Of a DNA stretch of 64,000 nt, positions 32,591-41,700 are shown one piece after another. The notes beneath the pieces are model-generated. The model searched no databases. It had not been told where the DNA came from and saw nothing but the letters and a program-made list of their open reading frames with translations. The stretch spans positions 1 to 64,000 of the forward strand of contig NZ_BMHY01000018.1 of the NCBI RefSeq assembly GCF_014641555.1. Direction: 5' to 3'. This DNA is from Paenibacillus radicis (ex Gao et al. 2016) (GTDB lineage: Bacteria > Bacillota > Bacilli > Paenibacillales > Paenibacillaceae). Each line of letters opens with the position of its first letter. Within the stretch, counting starts at the first letter, position 1. The position numbers and the translations under genes were made by a program.

Positions 32591-33266
32591 AGCGGGTTAT
32601 GGCGAGAGTGTTATTCTTCGCAATGTGTCACTAAAGGTGAAGCCGGGGCAGGTCGTCTGTCTGCTTGGCCGTAACGGCGTTGGCAAAACGACGCTTATGA
32701 AAAGCATTATGGGGCTGCTTAAGGCTCGAAGAGGCGCGGTTTCCTACAATGGGCAGGAATTGACGAAGCAAGCGCCGGGGCGGCGCGCAAAGAGCGGCAT
32801 TGGTTATGTGCCGCAGGGGCGTGAAATATTCGGACAGTTAACCGTGTATGAGAATATATTGATCGGCTTAGAGGCGGCTCGTGATAAAAATGCGAAGTCG
32901 ATTCCGCAAGAGGCGATCGCCAAGTTTCCCGTGCTGCCAACCATGTACGCCAGACGCGGCGGCGACTTGAGCGGCGGGCAGCAGCAGCAGCTGGCATTCG
33001 CGCGAGCGCTCGCATCGAAGCCGGAGGTGCTTCTGCTCGACGAGCCATGCGAAGGTATCCAGCCGTCTATCGTCGATGATATCCGCGATGTCATTCGATC
33101 GATTAAGGCAGATGGAAAAACGGCGATCTTGCTTGTGGAGCAAAGCTTGGAATTTGTGAAAAGCGTCGGCGATTATTTTTATGTGCTGGAGAAGGGTGCA
33201 GTCGCTTGGGAGGGCGGCTTGGAATCGTTGACGGATGATGTCATTAAGAAGTACCTGACGGTGTAA
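32568..33266 (+). CDS. urtE: urea ABC transporter, ATPase UrtE
   Basis: A 232-residue LivF-type ATPase: Walker A GRNGVGKTT (~35), signature LSGGQQQQLAFARAL (~135) and Walker B VLLLDEPCEGIQPS. GYVPQGREIFGQLTVYEN is diagnostic for UrtE/LivF. The start ATG 32568 lies inside the urtD 3' end (23-base overlap) with AAGGCGG 7 bases upstream. It completes the urtABCDE operon; a strong hairpin follows the stop. Confidence 0.92.
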   Translation: MLAVQQLEAGYGESVILRNVSLKVKPGQVVCLLGRNGVGKTTLMKSIMGLLKARRGAVSYNGQELTKQAPGRRAKSGIGYVPQGREIFGQLTVYENILIGLEAARDKNAKSIPQEAIAKFPVLPTMYARRGGDLSGGQQQQLAFARALASKPEVLLLDEPCEGIQPSIVDDIRDVIRSIKADGKTAILLVEQSLEFVKSVGDYFYVLEKGAVAWEGGLESLTDDVIKKYLTV

Positions 33267-33286
33267 ACGGTAAGCGGTAAGTGACG

Positions 33287-33336
33287 GCCTGCCTCTTCAT
33301 GGAAACGTTGAAAGACGTTTTCGCGAAGAGGCAGGC
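33287..33336 (+). terminator. urtABCDE 3' hairpin
   Basis: A perfect 12-bp arm pair (33287-33298 and 33325-33336) with an inner AAACG/CGTTT stem. No T-run follows, so it may protect the 3' end or act as an inefficient terminator before the SASP gene. Confidence 0.6.
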
Positions 33337-33424
33337 TATTGCTGTTCATAAATGCAAGGAGGTAGGGAAAAGTATGGAGGTAACTGACGTGACAAACGAT
33401 AGGCAAGTGAAAGGTGGTGACAAC

Positions 33425-33700
33425 GTGGCGAGAAGAAATCGAAGGCTGCTGGTGCCGGGGGCCAGGCAGGCGATGCAGAACTTCAAAGCCGATGTGATGC
33501 GGCAAGAAGGATATACGGTTGATCCGAATAATCCTGATGGCGTAAAGTATGAGGTGGCGAGCGAATTGGGCATTCCGCTCAAGTCAGGAGATAACGGTGA
33601 TTTGAAGACGGAGGATGCCGGTCAGATAGGCGGGAAAATCGGAGGCTCCATGGTGCGCGAGATGATCCGGCTGGCGCAGGAGAAGTTAGCCAGACAATAA
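33425..33700 (+). CDS. alpha/beta-type small acid-soluble spore protein
   Basis: A 91-residue SASP. The N-terminal RRNRRLLVPGARQAMQNFK and the signature ELGIPLKSGDNGDLKTEDAG plus GGKIGGSMVREMI identify the SASP family that saturates spore DNA. The GPR protease cleavage site (KYEVASELGI) is recognisable. GTG 33425 is chosen because AAAGGTGGTGACAAC lies directly upstream and the protein then starts MARRNRR; longer starts at 33374 or 33281 lack family similarity. It sits oddly between urtE and the SPFH gene. Confidence 0.9.
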   Translation: MARRNRRLLVPGARQAMQNFKADVMRQEGYTVDPNNPDGVKYEVASELGIPLKSGDNGDLKTEDAGQIGGKIGGSMVREMIRLAQEKLARQ

Positions 33701-33716
33701 ATATGGAGCTGAATAA

Positions 33717-33765
33717 CAGGCCGTCCTGAAGATCGCAGCAGCGAATCGGAGGGACGGCTTGTTTT
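33717..33765 (+). terminator. SASP terminator
   Basis: AGGCCGTCC pairs with GGACGGCTT over a 25-base loop region, followed by GTTTTAT. Moderately strong. Confidence 0.55.
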
Positions 33766-33831
33766 ATGGTTTACTTATAATGTAAAAAGTGATATCATAA
33801 TAATATCAAAATAATATAAGGGGCTGGTTCT

Positions 33832-34704
33832 ATGAAGGAAAAGCAAGCATGGCATGTTAACGGGTTTCTGGCGCTGCTCATTGCATTAGCGTCAATTGCT
33901 GGCGGAGTAGCGCTCATTGTAGCCGGTTCGACATCAACCGAAACGAATACAGTCTTCATTGTGTTAGGGATTATTCTTGGTGCTGTATTTGCTGTAGCGG
34001 TGTCGTCGCTGACGATCGTGCAGCCGAATGACTCCAAGGTCATTACGTTTTTCGGTTCGTATGTTGGGACGGTCTCTAGAAGCGGGATGTGGATGGTGCT
34101 GCCGTTCACGAACAAGAGTACGGTTTCGCTAAAGGTACGCAACTTCAATAGCCAGACGCTAAAGGTTAATGATGCGGAAGGCAACCCTATCGAGATCGGT
34201 GCGGTTGTTGTATTTAAAGTGACGGACTCGGCTAAAGCAAGCTTTGATGTCGACAATTATGAGAAATTCGTTGCGATACAAAGCGAGACGGCGGTTCGGC
34301 ATACCGCAGCTCAATATGCCTATGATACGTTTGAGAACGAAGAAGCGTTGTCGCTCAGGGGAAATGCTGACGAAGTGGCGAATGAGCTGATGAAAGAGCT
34401 GCAGACACGTTTGTCCGTGGCGGGTGTGAAAGTATTGGAGACGAGACTGACGCACCTGGCTTATGCGCCGGAAATTGCAAGCGCGATGCTCCAGCGGCAG
34501 CAGGCAATTGCGATCGTGTCTGCTAGGCAAAAGATTGTCGAAGGCGCGGTTGGCATGGTAGACTCTGCTTTGAAACAATTAATTGAGAATGGGATCGAGC
34601 TTGATGCGGAGAGACGTGCGGCGATGGTGAACAATCTGATGGTGGCCATCGTTTCGGACCGCGCGGCAACACCGGTCATAAATACTGGATCCCTTTATAC
34701 CTAA
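33832..34704 (+). CDS. SPFH-domain (band 7) membrane protein
   Basis: A 290-residue protein with two N-terminal membrane segments (~12-34 and ~42-62) and a long SPFH/prohibitin-homology domain (VQPNDSKVITFFGSYVGTVSRSG.. through ~250). SPFH proteins assemble into membrane rings or microdomains. The partner ORF 12 bp downstream encodes a ribbon-helix-helix protein, a pairing common in Paenibacillus and Bacillus annotations. The role of this pair is not known to me. The promoter region upstream is AT-rich (TATAATGTAAAAAG near 33779). GGGGCTGGTTCT lies before ATG 33832. Confidence 0.85.
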   Translation: MKEKQAWHVNGFLALLIALASIAGGVALIVAGSTSTETNTVFIVLGIILGAVFAVAVSSLTIVQPNDSKVITFFGSYVGTVSRSGMWMVLPFTNKSTVSLKVRNFNSQTLKVNDAEGNPIEIGAVVVFKVTDSAKASFDVDNYEKFVAIQSETAVRHTAAQYAYDTFENEEALSLRGNADEVANELMKELQTRLSVAGVKVLETRLTHLAYAPEIASAMLQRQQAIAIVSARQKIVEGAVGMVDSALKQLIENGIELDAERRAAMVNNLMVAIVSDRAATPVINTGSLYT

Positions 34705-34716
34705 AGGAGATTTGGG

Positions 34717-34905
34717 ATGGGGAAAGAAAAGAAAGCTTTCGCGCTGCGCCTTGATCCCGATATTCACCGTGCGCTGGAGCAATGGGCAAATGACGAATTC
34801 CGCAGCGTCAACGGCCATATCGAATTTTTGCTCAGGGAAGTGCTCGGGAAAGCGGGAAGGCTGCCGAAGCCTTCCTCCAGCAAACCAAAATCACAAGAAG
34901 AATAA
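34717..34905 (+). CDS. Arc-like ribbon-helix-helix protein
   Basis: A 62-residue protein. KKAFALRLDPDIHRALEQWA followed by FRSVNGHIEFLLREVL fits the beta-strand plus two-helix Arc/MetJ fold. Such proteins bind DNA as dimers, or are antitoxins. The C-terminal tail (KPSSSKPKSQEE) is disordered. It follows the SPFH gene by 12 bp with TAAAGGAGATTTGGG as its ribosome-binding site, and a terminator follows, so the two form an operon. Function unproven. Confidence 0.82.
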   Translation: MGKEKKAFALRLDPDIHRALEQWANDEFRSVNGHIEFLLREVLGKAGRLPKPSSSKPKSQEE

Positions 34906-34907
34906 AA

Positions 34908-34958
34908 GGATGGCTGATTGTTCCTGTATGGGAATGATTCGGCCATTTTTTTTATTTA
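34908..34958 (+). terminator. terminator of the SPFH-RHH operon
   Basis: GATGGCTGATT-GTTCC pairs with GGGAA-GATTCGGCCAT in an interrupted stem, followed by eight T. Confidence 0.8.
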
Positions 34959-34963
34959 TATTA

Positions 34964-35016
34964 TGTAATATAATCTAACATTAATGTTGACAGATCCATA
35001 CGTTCGCCACTATACT
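34964..35016 (+). promoter_or_regulatory. GlnR/TnrA box and SigA promoter of the first guanidine unit
   Basis: TGTAA-N7-TAACA (34964-34980) matches the GlnR/TnrA consensus exactly. TTGACA (34987-34992) and TATACT (35011-35016) with an 18-bp spacer follow. The box centre is about 51 bp upstream of the predicted start, the classic position for TnrA activation. Confidence 0.8.
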
Positions 35017-35045
35017 ACGATTAAACGTTAGGTTTTCTGACAATT

Positions 35046-35226
35046 AAATAAAGGCTCTGTCCTCATATTTGATTAGGATGAGAGCGAAAATGCTGTCTAG
35101 GGTTCCGTTGAGGCTTTGCTTATGCAGAGAATCAAGGCTGGTCCAAGAGACGGCGTACAGTCTGATCGGGCTGTATAACACGGAAGGATAAAAGCCTGGG
35201 AGATTAAATTCTCTCAGGCTTTTGTT
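35046..35226 (+). ncRNA. guanidine-I riboswitch 1 (ykkC type) with terminator
   Basis: The ykkC subtype-1 landmarks are present in order: GTCTAGGGTTCCG (35095-35107), CTGGTCCAAGAGACGGC (35138-35154) and ACACGGAAGGATAAAAG before CCTGGGAGA. AAAGCCTGGGAGA (35191-35203) is both the 3' end of the aptamer and the left arm of a 13-bp terminator stem with TCTCTCAGGCTTT (35210-35222), followed by T. Guanidine binding should prevent termination (ON switch). Confidence 0.92.
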
Positions 35227-35292
35227 TATTTTAGAGCCCGAAGGGCAGCGGCGATTGGCTGTTCGGAGCGAAATAGACAAGGAGTGGGGAGA

Positions 35293-36306
35293 ATGGAAAA
35301 GTTGACGATGAAGAGACTGTGCAGCCTGATGCTTGTGATCGCGATGTTCACCATTGCTGGCTGCGGAGGCGGCTCTAAAGCTTCTGGAGGAGCGGGAAGT
35401 CCGGTTACAATTGCGCTCAGTCCTTGGCCTGGCTGGTATATGTGGTATCTGGCGGAGGAAAAGGGCTTTTTCGAAAAGCACGGGGTTCAAGTTAAGCTGG
35501 AGTTTTTCCCCGTCTACAGTGACTCGCTTCAAGCTCTAGCGACGGGCAAGGTTGACGCTAACAGCCAGACGCTCAGCGATACGCTGGCTCCGATCTCCAA
35601 AGGAATCCCGCTCAAAGCAGTGCTTGTGAACGATAATTCTTTTGGCGGGGATGCCATTGTCAGCAAAGCGAACATCAGCTCCATTGCAGAGTTGAAAGGT
35701 AAAACCGTTGCGACCGAGCTGGGAACGGTAGATCATCTGCTGCTGCTGACCGCTCTCGCGGAGAACGGCATGAAAGAAACGGATATTAATTACGTCAATA
35801 TGACCGTCAACGACGCGGGTCCTGCTTTTATATCCGGTAAAACCGATGCATCGGTGCTGTGGGAGCCTTTCCAGACGATTGCGGTGAAGGAAGGAAAGGG
35901 CAAGGTGTTGTTCTCGTCCAAGGATACGCCGGGGCTCATTCCTGACTTGCTCGTATTCCGGGAGAAGATGGTGAAGGAAAGGCCGGAAGAGATTCAGAAA
36001 ATCGTAGATGCCTGGTTCGATGCGGTCGCTTACTTCCAGGAAAATCAGGAGGAGGCCATCTCCTTGCTTGCGGAGAAGGCGGAGACGTCTCCCGATGATT
36101 TCAAGCTTGGTATGGACAGTATTAAGCTGTTCTCGGTAGAGGATAATCTTCATGCGTTTGAGAAGCGGGATGAGTTTACGTCGCTTGAATATACGGCAGG
36201 GAAAACGGCGGCTTTCTTGAAGGGGCTCGATATGGTTGATGAGATCAAGGATGTAAGCGTCATGTTCGACTCGCAATTCGTTAAAAATACGGCAGCAAGG
36301 AAGTGA
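35293..36306 (+). CDS. guanidine-regulated ABC transporter, substrate-binding lipoprotein
   Basis: A 337-residue exported lipoprotein (lipobox IAGCGGG, Cys ~24) of the NMT1/SsuA-like aliphatic-compound-binding group. Landmarks: VTIALSPWPGWYMWYLAEEKGFFEKHG, ATGKVDANSQTLSD and DASVLWEPFQTIA. It lies directly behind a guanidine-I riboswitch, so it most likely binds guanidine or a guanidine compound; sequence alone cannot exclude others. ATG 35293 with AAGGAGTGGGG upstream is chosen; GTG 35284 lacks a suitable site. The permease follows after 6 bases; the ATPase is at 44571. Confidence 0.88.
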   Translation: MEKLTMKRLCSLMLVIAMFTIAGCGGGSKASGGAGSPVTIALSPWPGWYMWYLAEEKGFFEKHGVQVKLEFFPVYSDSLQALATGKVDANSQTLSDTLAPISKGIPLKAVLVNDNSFGGDAIVSKANISSIAELKGKTVATELGTVDHLLLLTALAENGMKETDINYVNMTVNDAGPAFISGKTDASVLWEPFQTIAVKEGKGKVLFSSKDTPGLIPDLLVFREKMVKERPEEIQKIVDAWFDAVAYFQENQEEAISLLAEKAETSPDDFKLGMDSIKLFSVEDNLHAFEKRDEFTSLEYTAGKTAAFLKGLDMVDEIKDVSVMFDSQFVKNTAARK

Positions 36307-36312
36307 TGCGAG

Positions 36313-37113
36313 ATGAAACGGGTCAACAGACGCAAGCCGTATCGTATGCAAATCTTCAAAGAAATAGGAGCAAAGCCATTTGCCCTGACAGCAGGAGCTT
36401 CCTTCCTAACGCTGCTGTTGATCTGGTCGGTGCTCAGTTATATGAAGCTCGTCAATCCGGTTTTTCTGCCGGAGCCGCATCAAGTGTTAATGGAATTGTT
36501 CAGGCAGCTTGGCACAGAGGCGTATTGGCATCATATCGGCATTAGCGTGTTCCGCGTCTCGGCCGGCTTCCTGCTTGCTTGCATCGTCGGCATACCGATT
36601 GGCCTATTTGCCGGGACGTTCAAATACGGCGAAGCTGTGGTAGAGCCGCCTATGGAGTTTATTCGTTACATGCCGGCGGTCGCTTTCATTCCGCTCATTA
36701 TGGTGTGGGCAGGCATCGGCGAATGGGCGAAAATATTGCTCATCTTCATCGGCTGCTTTTTCCAGCTCGTACTCATGGTAGCCGACAACACGCGCCGGGT
36801 GTCACATGACTTGCTGCAAGCCTCCTTCACGCTGGGGGCAAGCCGCTGGAAGGCCATTGAGACGGTGCTGATCCCGGCCATTCAGCCGCAATTAATGCAT
36901 ACGCTTCGCCTCATTCTCGGCTGGGCATGGACGTATCTGGTTGTAGCCGAACTTGTGGCCGTCAACAGCGGCTTGGGGTATGCGATTATGAAGGCGCAGC
37001 GGTTTTTGAATACGGATCAAATTTTTGTCGGCATCATCGTTATTGGTTTGCTTGGTCTCATTAGTGATCGCATATTCGCCTTCATGAACAAGCGGTTTTT
37101 CCCTTGGGCATAG
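36313..37113 (+). CDS. guanidine-regulated ABC transporter, permease
   Basis: A 266-residue BPD_transp_1 permease with about six hydrophobic segments and the EAA-type loop LLQASFTLGASRWKAIETVLIPAIQPQL (cut short here) near residue 175. Residues ~30-45 (LTLLLIWSVLSYMKLV) form the first segment. NitT/TauT-type permeases work as homodimers with an ATPase of the type at 44571. It begins 6 bp after the binding protein. A second truncated permease occurs at 45427. Confidence 0.88.
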   Translation: MKRVNRRKPYRMQIFKEIGAKPFALTAGASFLTLLLIWSVLSYMKLVNPVFLPEPHQVLMELFRQLGTEAYWHHIGISVFRVSAGFLLACIVGIPIGLFAGTFKYGEAVVEPPMEFIRYMPAVAFIPLIMVWAGIGEWAKILLIFIGCFFQLVLMVADNTRRVSHDLLQASFTLGASRWKAIETVLIPAIQPQLMHTLRLILGWAWTYLVVAELVAVNSGLGYAIMKAQRFLNTDQIFVGIIVIGLLGLISDRIFAFMNKRFFPWA

Positions 37114-37129
37114 CGGCTGATTGAACAAT

Positions 37130-37304
37130 TAAATAAAGGTTCCCGGTTAAGCAGCAAATGGGAACAAAAAAAGTTGTCTAGGGTTCCGCTGATGAATGGG
37201 GTCGTTCAGTCAGGACTGGACCGAGAGACGGCGTATGGCGCTTTGCCATATAACACGGAAGGATAAAAGCCTGGGAGATCAAGCATCTCCTCGGCTTTTT
37301 CTAT
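37130..37304 (+). ncRNA. guanidine-I riboswitch 2 (ykkC type) with terminator
   Basis: Landmarks GTCTAGGGTTCCG (37176-37188), CTGGACCGAGAGACGGC and ACACGGAAGGATAAAAG are followed by CCTGGGAGAT, which pairs with ATCTCCTCGGCTTTTT in an interrupted stem. It precedes the DUF1989-carboxylase-hydrolase genes. I see no promoter or GlnR box right upstream, so this unit may rely on read-through from the first unit, filtered again by guanidine. Confidence 0.9.
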
Positions 37305-37329
37305 TTTAAACAAGCGGGAGGAACACGGC

Positions 37330-38046
37330 ATGATGTGGAGCAAAACGATAGAAGCGGGCGGCAAGTGGTCGGGAAATATCGGCAAAGGGAGGCTCGTTCG
37401 ATTTACTGCTCAGGAGGCGGGGGCGAACGTATCGATTCTGCTGTTCAATGCGAGAGATTTGACGGAGCGTTACAATATGCCGGATACGTTGAAGGCGCAA
37501 TATACAGCGCGTTTGACGCGGGGGCATACGCTGATGAGCGACAACGGCCGTGTTCTGGCCAGTATTGTGGAGGATAGCTTGGGCTGGCATGATCCGATAG
37601 CTGGTTACACAAGCCGGTCGCTGACGGATGCGAAATACGGGCTGACGAATTATCAGCAGCAGCGCAATGATTGGCTGCGAAGTGGTCAGGAAAATTTCGC
37701 AGTCGAGCTGGTGCGCAGCGGACTAGGGATGCGGGATATGATGCCGGTCGTCAACTTATTTTCCAAAGTTAGTTGTGACGAAGAAGGCGATATGCATTAT
37801 GACGAGCTTCATTGTCCGGCGGGGGCAACGGTCACGCTCCGCACGGAGATGGATGTGCTGCTGCTTCTGTCGAACACGCCGAATCCGCTGGATTCTCGCG
37901 TTGTCTATCCTTCTGTTCCTGTGCTGGTTGAAGTGTCAGAAGCGAATGTGGTAGATAGGGACACCGACTATTGTGTCCATTATCGCCCGGAGAACGTAAG
38001 GGCGTTCGAAAATACTTGGGAGTACCAGATGCTGCTCGGCATTTAG
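37330..38046 (+). CDS. carboxyguanidine deiminase subunit, DUF1989 (urea-carboxylase-associated protein 1 type)
   Basis: A 238-residue DUF1989 protein of the larger, 'UAAP1' type. Landmarks: GRLVRFTAQEAGANVSILLFNARDLTERYNMPDT (start part), TRGHTLMSDNGRVLASIVEDSLGWHDPIAGY and VNLFSKVSCDEEGDMHYD. Its family, once annotated with urea metabolism, has been shown to form a carboxyguanidine deiminase (CgdAB) giving allophanate and ammonia. Which of the A or B subunit it is I leave open. GGGAGGAACACGGC lies before ATG 37330; ATG 37333 is possible. It is 36 bp from its partner and controlled by riboswitch 2. Confidence 0.88.
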   Translation: MMWSKTIEAGGKWSGNIGKGRLVRFTAQEAGANVSILLFNARDLTERYNMPDTLKAQYTARLTRGHTLMSDNGRVLASIVEDSLGWHDPIAGYTSRSLTDAKYGLTNYQQQRNDWLRSGQENFAVELVRSGLGMRDMMPVVNLFSKVSCDEEGDMHYDELHCPAGATVTLRTEMDVLLLLSNTPNPLDSRVVYPSVPVLVEVSEANVVDRDTDYCVHYRPENVRAFENTWEYQMLLGI

Positions 38047-38082
38047 CTAGAATCGAACATTTTACGAGGGAGGAAGTTTGCG

Positions 38083-38748
38083 ATGGCGGTATTTAATCGG
38101 GTAGAAAGCGTGAGAGATGAGGCGAATGCGGTCTATGAGGCGACAGTGCTGGCGGGGGACGGCTGGATGTATGAGCTGAAGCCCGGACAGGTGCTGCGAA
38201 TCGTGGATATGGAAGGAAATCAGGCGGCGGACACGATATTTTACGATGCGGATGATCCGGAGGACCACTATAGTGCGGTGGCGACAATTGCCGGGCAAAA
38301 AAATATTTATTTGACGGCAGGGTCCGTCCTGCGTGCTGAGTCTGGGAAGGCGCTTCTTCGAATGGTTGCTGATACTTGCGGCCGACACGATACGGTAGGC
38401 GGTTCTTGCTCGGCTCAGAGCAATACCGTCCGCTACGCGCATGAGAAGCTTCATATGCATAACTGCCGGGATACGTTTATGCTGCAGCTGGCGAAGCGGG
38501 GCGGATCGTATTCGAAACGTGATCTTGCGCCGAACATCAATTTCTTTATGAATGTACCGGTAACGAGTGATGGCGGTTTGAAGTTTGATGACGGTGTATC
38601 GTCACCAGGGGCGTACGTGGAGCTTGAATCGCTCTGCCGGACGACGGTCTTGATCAGCAATTGTCCGCAATTGAACAATCCTTGCAATGGCTACAATCCG
38701 ACGCCGATTCGCGTCTTGATTTGGGAGAATGAAGCAGACGTTCGCTAA
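38083..38748 (+). CDS. carboxyguanidine deiminase subunit, DUF1989 (urea-carboxylase-associated protein 2 type)
   Basis: A 221-residue DUF1989 protein of the smaller 'UAAP2' type. It retains the probable metal/active-site set: DMEGNQAADTIFYDADDP (~45), ADTCGRHDTVGGSCS (~107) and HMHNCRDTFM (~126), with LAPNINFFMNVPV and NPCNGYNPTPIRV later. With the preceding protein it should convert carboxyguanidine to allophanate plus ammonia. GGGAGGAAGTTTGCG precedes ATG 38083; the carboxylase starts 10 bases after its stop. Confidence 0.88.
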   Translation: MAVFNRVESVRDEANAVYEATVLAGDGWMYELKPGQVLRIVDMEGNQAADTIFYDADDPEDHYSAVATIAGQKNIYLTAGSVLRAESGKALLRMVADTCGRHDTVGGSCSAQSNTVRYAHEKLHMHNCRDTFMLQLAKRGGSYSKRDLAPNINFFMNVPVTSDGGLKFDDGVSSPGAYVELESLCRTTVLISNCPQLNNPCNGYNPTPIRVLIWENEADVR

Positions 38749-38758
38749 GGGGGAGTAC

Positions 38759-41700
38759 ATGATGTTTACAAAAGTGCTAATTGCTAACCGCGGTGCTATC
38801 GCCGTACGAATTGAGCGAACGCTGCGCCGGCTCGGCATCGGGTCCGTCGCTGTCTATACACAAGCGGATCAAGACAGTCGTCATGTCGATGAGGCGGATG
38901 AAGCGGTGTTGATCGGCGATGGACCGGCTAAGGAAAGTTATCTGAATGCGGAGCTCATCCTCAAGACGGCTATTGAGACGGGGGCGCAGGCGATCCATCC
39001 CGGCTATGGGTTTTTGAGTGAAAACGCCGATTTTGCGCGGGCCTGCCGTGAACAAGGCATCGTGTTCATCGGGCCGACGCCGGAGCAGATGGAGCAGTTC
39101 GGGCTGAAGCATTCCGCGCGGGAGCTGGCAGAGAAGGCGGGAGTTCCGATGCTGCCGGGCACGCCGCTCATTACGGAGCTTGCGGAAGCGTTGAGTGAGG
39201 CGAATCGAATCGGCTACCCGGTCATCTTGAAAAGCACTGCCGGTGGCGGCGGCATTGGTATGCGAGTGTGCGAAGATGAGGGAGCGCTGATCGCCGCTTA
39301 TGACGGCGTGCGTCATCTGGCCGAAACGAACTTCAAGAATGGCGGCCTGTTTTTGGAGAAATATATCGCCAGAGCGCGTCATGTCGAGGTGCAAATTTTC
39401 GGCAACGAATTTGGCGAGGTTGTTGCGCTTGGGGAGCGGGATTGCTCCATCCAGCGCCGCAATCAGAAGGTAATTGAGGAAAGTCCGGCACCGAATCTGC
39501 CGGAAGCGGTGCGTGCCGGACTGCTTGCTTCCGCTACACGTCTTGCTGCTGAAGTAGGCTACCGCAGCGCCGGGACGGTGGAATATCTATATGATCCTGA
39601 GAACTTCTCCTTCTATTTCCTCGAAGTGAATACAAGGCTGCAAGTGGAGCACGGTGTGACGGAGGAAGTGCTGGGCATCGACCTTGTTGAGTGGATGGTT
39701 CGCGAAGCGGCAGGGGAATTGCGGGGGGTGGAGGCTTTGGTTCCGAAACCCGAGGGGCACAGTATGCAGGCAAGGATCTATGCCGAGGATTGCTTGCAGA
39801 ACTTTCGTCCAAGCGCCGGTCAGCTAGACCGGGCGGTATTTTCCGAGAATGCCCGTAATGAAAGTTGGGTGAGGGATGGTATTCAAATTACAGCGCTTTA
39901 TGATCCGATGCTGGCGAAAATCATCGTACACGGTAAGGATCGCGAAGAGGCTATAGAGAAGCTTCTAGTTGCACTGGGCGAAACAAGGATGTTTGGCATT
40001 ACAACCAATCTGCAATACTTGCAGGCGCTGCTTCAGGAGTCTGAATGCCGGGACGGTCTGGTCTACACGCGAATGCTGGAGGGATTTGCTCCGGCTGAGG
40101 CAGCGCTTGAAGTGCTGGACGGAGGTGTTCAGACGACGGTGCAGGATTTTCCTGGCCGGGTTGGACATTGGGATGTAGGGGTGCCGCCATGCGGGCCGAT
40201 GGACCCGTTCTCGTTCCGGATTGGTAACAAGCTGCTTGGCAATGACGACGATGCGGCTGGTCTGGAGCTGACGCTGCGCGGCGGCGCCTATAAGTTCCGC
40301 GACGATATATGGTTTTGTCTCACCGGTGCGGACATGGGTGCCGAACTGGATGGCGAGCCTGTTCCGCTCTACCGGCCGGTGCGCGCTGACCGGGGTCAGG
40401 TGCTTCGCTTCGGTGAGGCTTCCGCAGGGCTGCGGACGTATTTGCAGCTCGCGGGAGGGTTGGATATGCCTCTTATATTGGGCAGCTCCGCTACTTTTAC
40501 GCTAGGGGGCTTTGGCGGCCACGGCGGCCGGGCGCTGCGGGCGGGTGATGTGTTGCGGGTGAATGGCGGTCATCAGCCGCCGCCTTGGAGTGGTCATATT
40601 GAAGAGTCGTTCCTCCCGGCTGTGGTCCGGGAGTGGACGATTGGTGTTATTCCCGGTCCGCATTGCACGGAGGAATTTTTGCGGGCAGAGTATTTGACAC
40701 AGCTTACCGAGACGATATGGGAAGTGCATTTCAACAGCTCCCGGACCGGTGTGCGCTTAATCGGACCGGCTCCGCTATGGACCCGAGAGGATGGAGGTGA
40801 AGCAGGGCTTCATCCTTCTAATATTCATGACAATGCGTATGCGATTGGAACGCTTGATCTGACCGGCGATATGCCGATTCTGCTCGGTCCGGACGGGCCA
40901 AGTCTTGGCGGCTTCGTCTGCCCGGTAACGACAGCCTCGGCAGAGTTCTGGAAGCTGGGTCAACTGCATCCCGGCGATAAAGTGAGCTTCCGTCTGCTGA
41001 CGCTGGAGGAGGCAGATGCGCTGCGTAATGTTCAAGAGGCCAATCTTCGAGCGATAGGCCGCAGAGAATGGTCTGCGCTTGCCGAGTTAAGCTTGCCGCC
41101 CAAGCCTGAACGATTGTTGGCGCCATCTTACCCGTTGTTAGTGAACGAATCCGCGGGGCGGCGTTTTCCGATTGCGATCCGCTGCAGCGGCGACGAGAAT
41201 CTGCTCGTCGAATATGGCGCGTTGGAGCTTGATCTGCTGCTGCGTTTCCAAGTGCATGTCTTAATGGATGCCATTCGCGATTGTGCGCACCTTCCTGTGC
41301 TGGATTTGACGCCGGGCATCCGCTCGCTGCAAGTGCATGTGGATCGCTCGCGAATAACGGTGGGCGAAGCCTGCCGTATCATTCTTGAACTCGACAGTAA
41401 GCTTCCGCCGCTGGAGTCGATCCAAGTGCCTTCGCGAATCGTCCGGCTCCCGCTCTCGTGGGATGATCCGGCTACTCAGCTTGCGATTGATCGGTATCAG
41501 CAGACGGTGCGGCCTGATGCGCCGTGGTGTCCGAGCAACATCGAGTTCATTCGCCGGATTAACGGGCTAGGCAGTATCGACGAGGTTCAGAGTATCGTGT
41601 TTGACGCGAGTTATCTCGTACTGGGCCTTGGTGACGTTTATTTGGGCGCGCCTGTGGCAACGCCGATGGATCCGCGCCACCGTCTCGTAACGACGAAGTA

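Noticed and set aside
28443..33266. Branched-chain amino acid (Liv) transporter reading of the five-gene operon
   Set aside because: UrtA-type signature segments and the UrtD LSHGE motif favour urea/amide transport, and the GlnR box agrees.
35536..36351. 271-residue minus-strand frame over the guanidine binding protein
   Set aside because: Antisense shadow; it would also run through the start of the permease.
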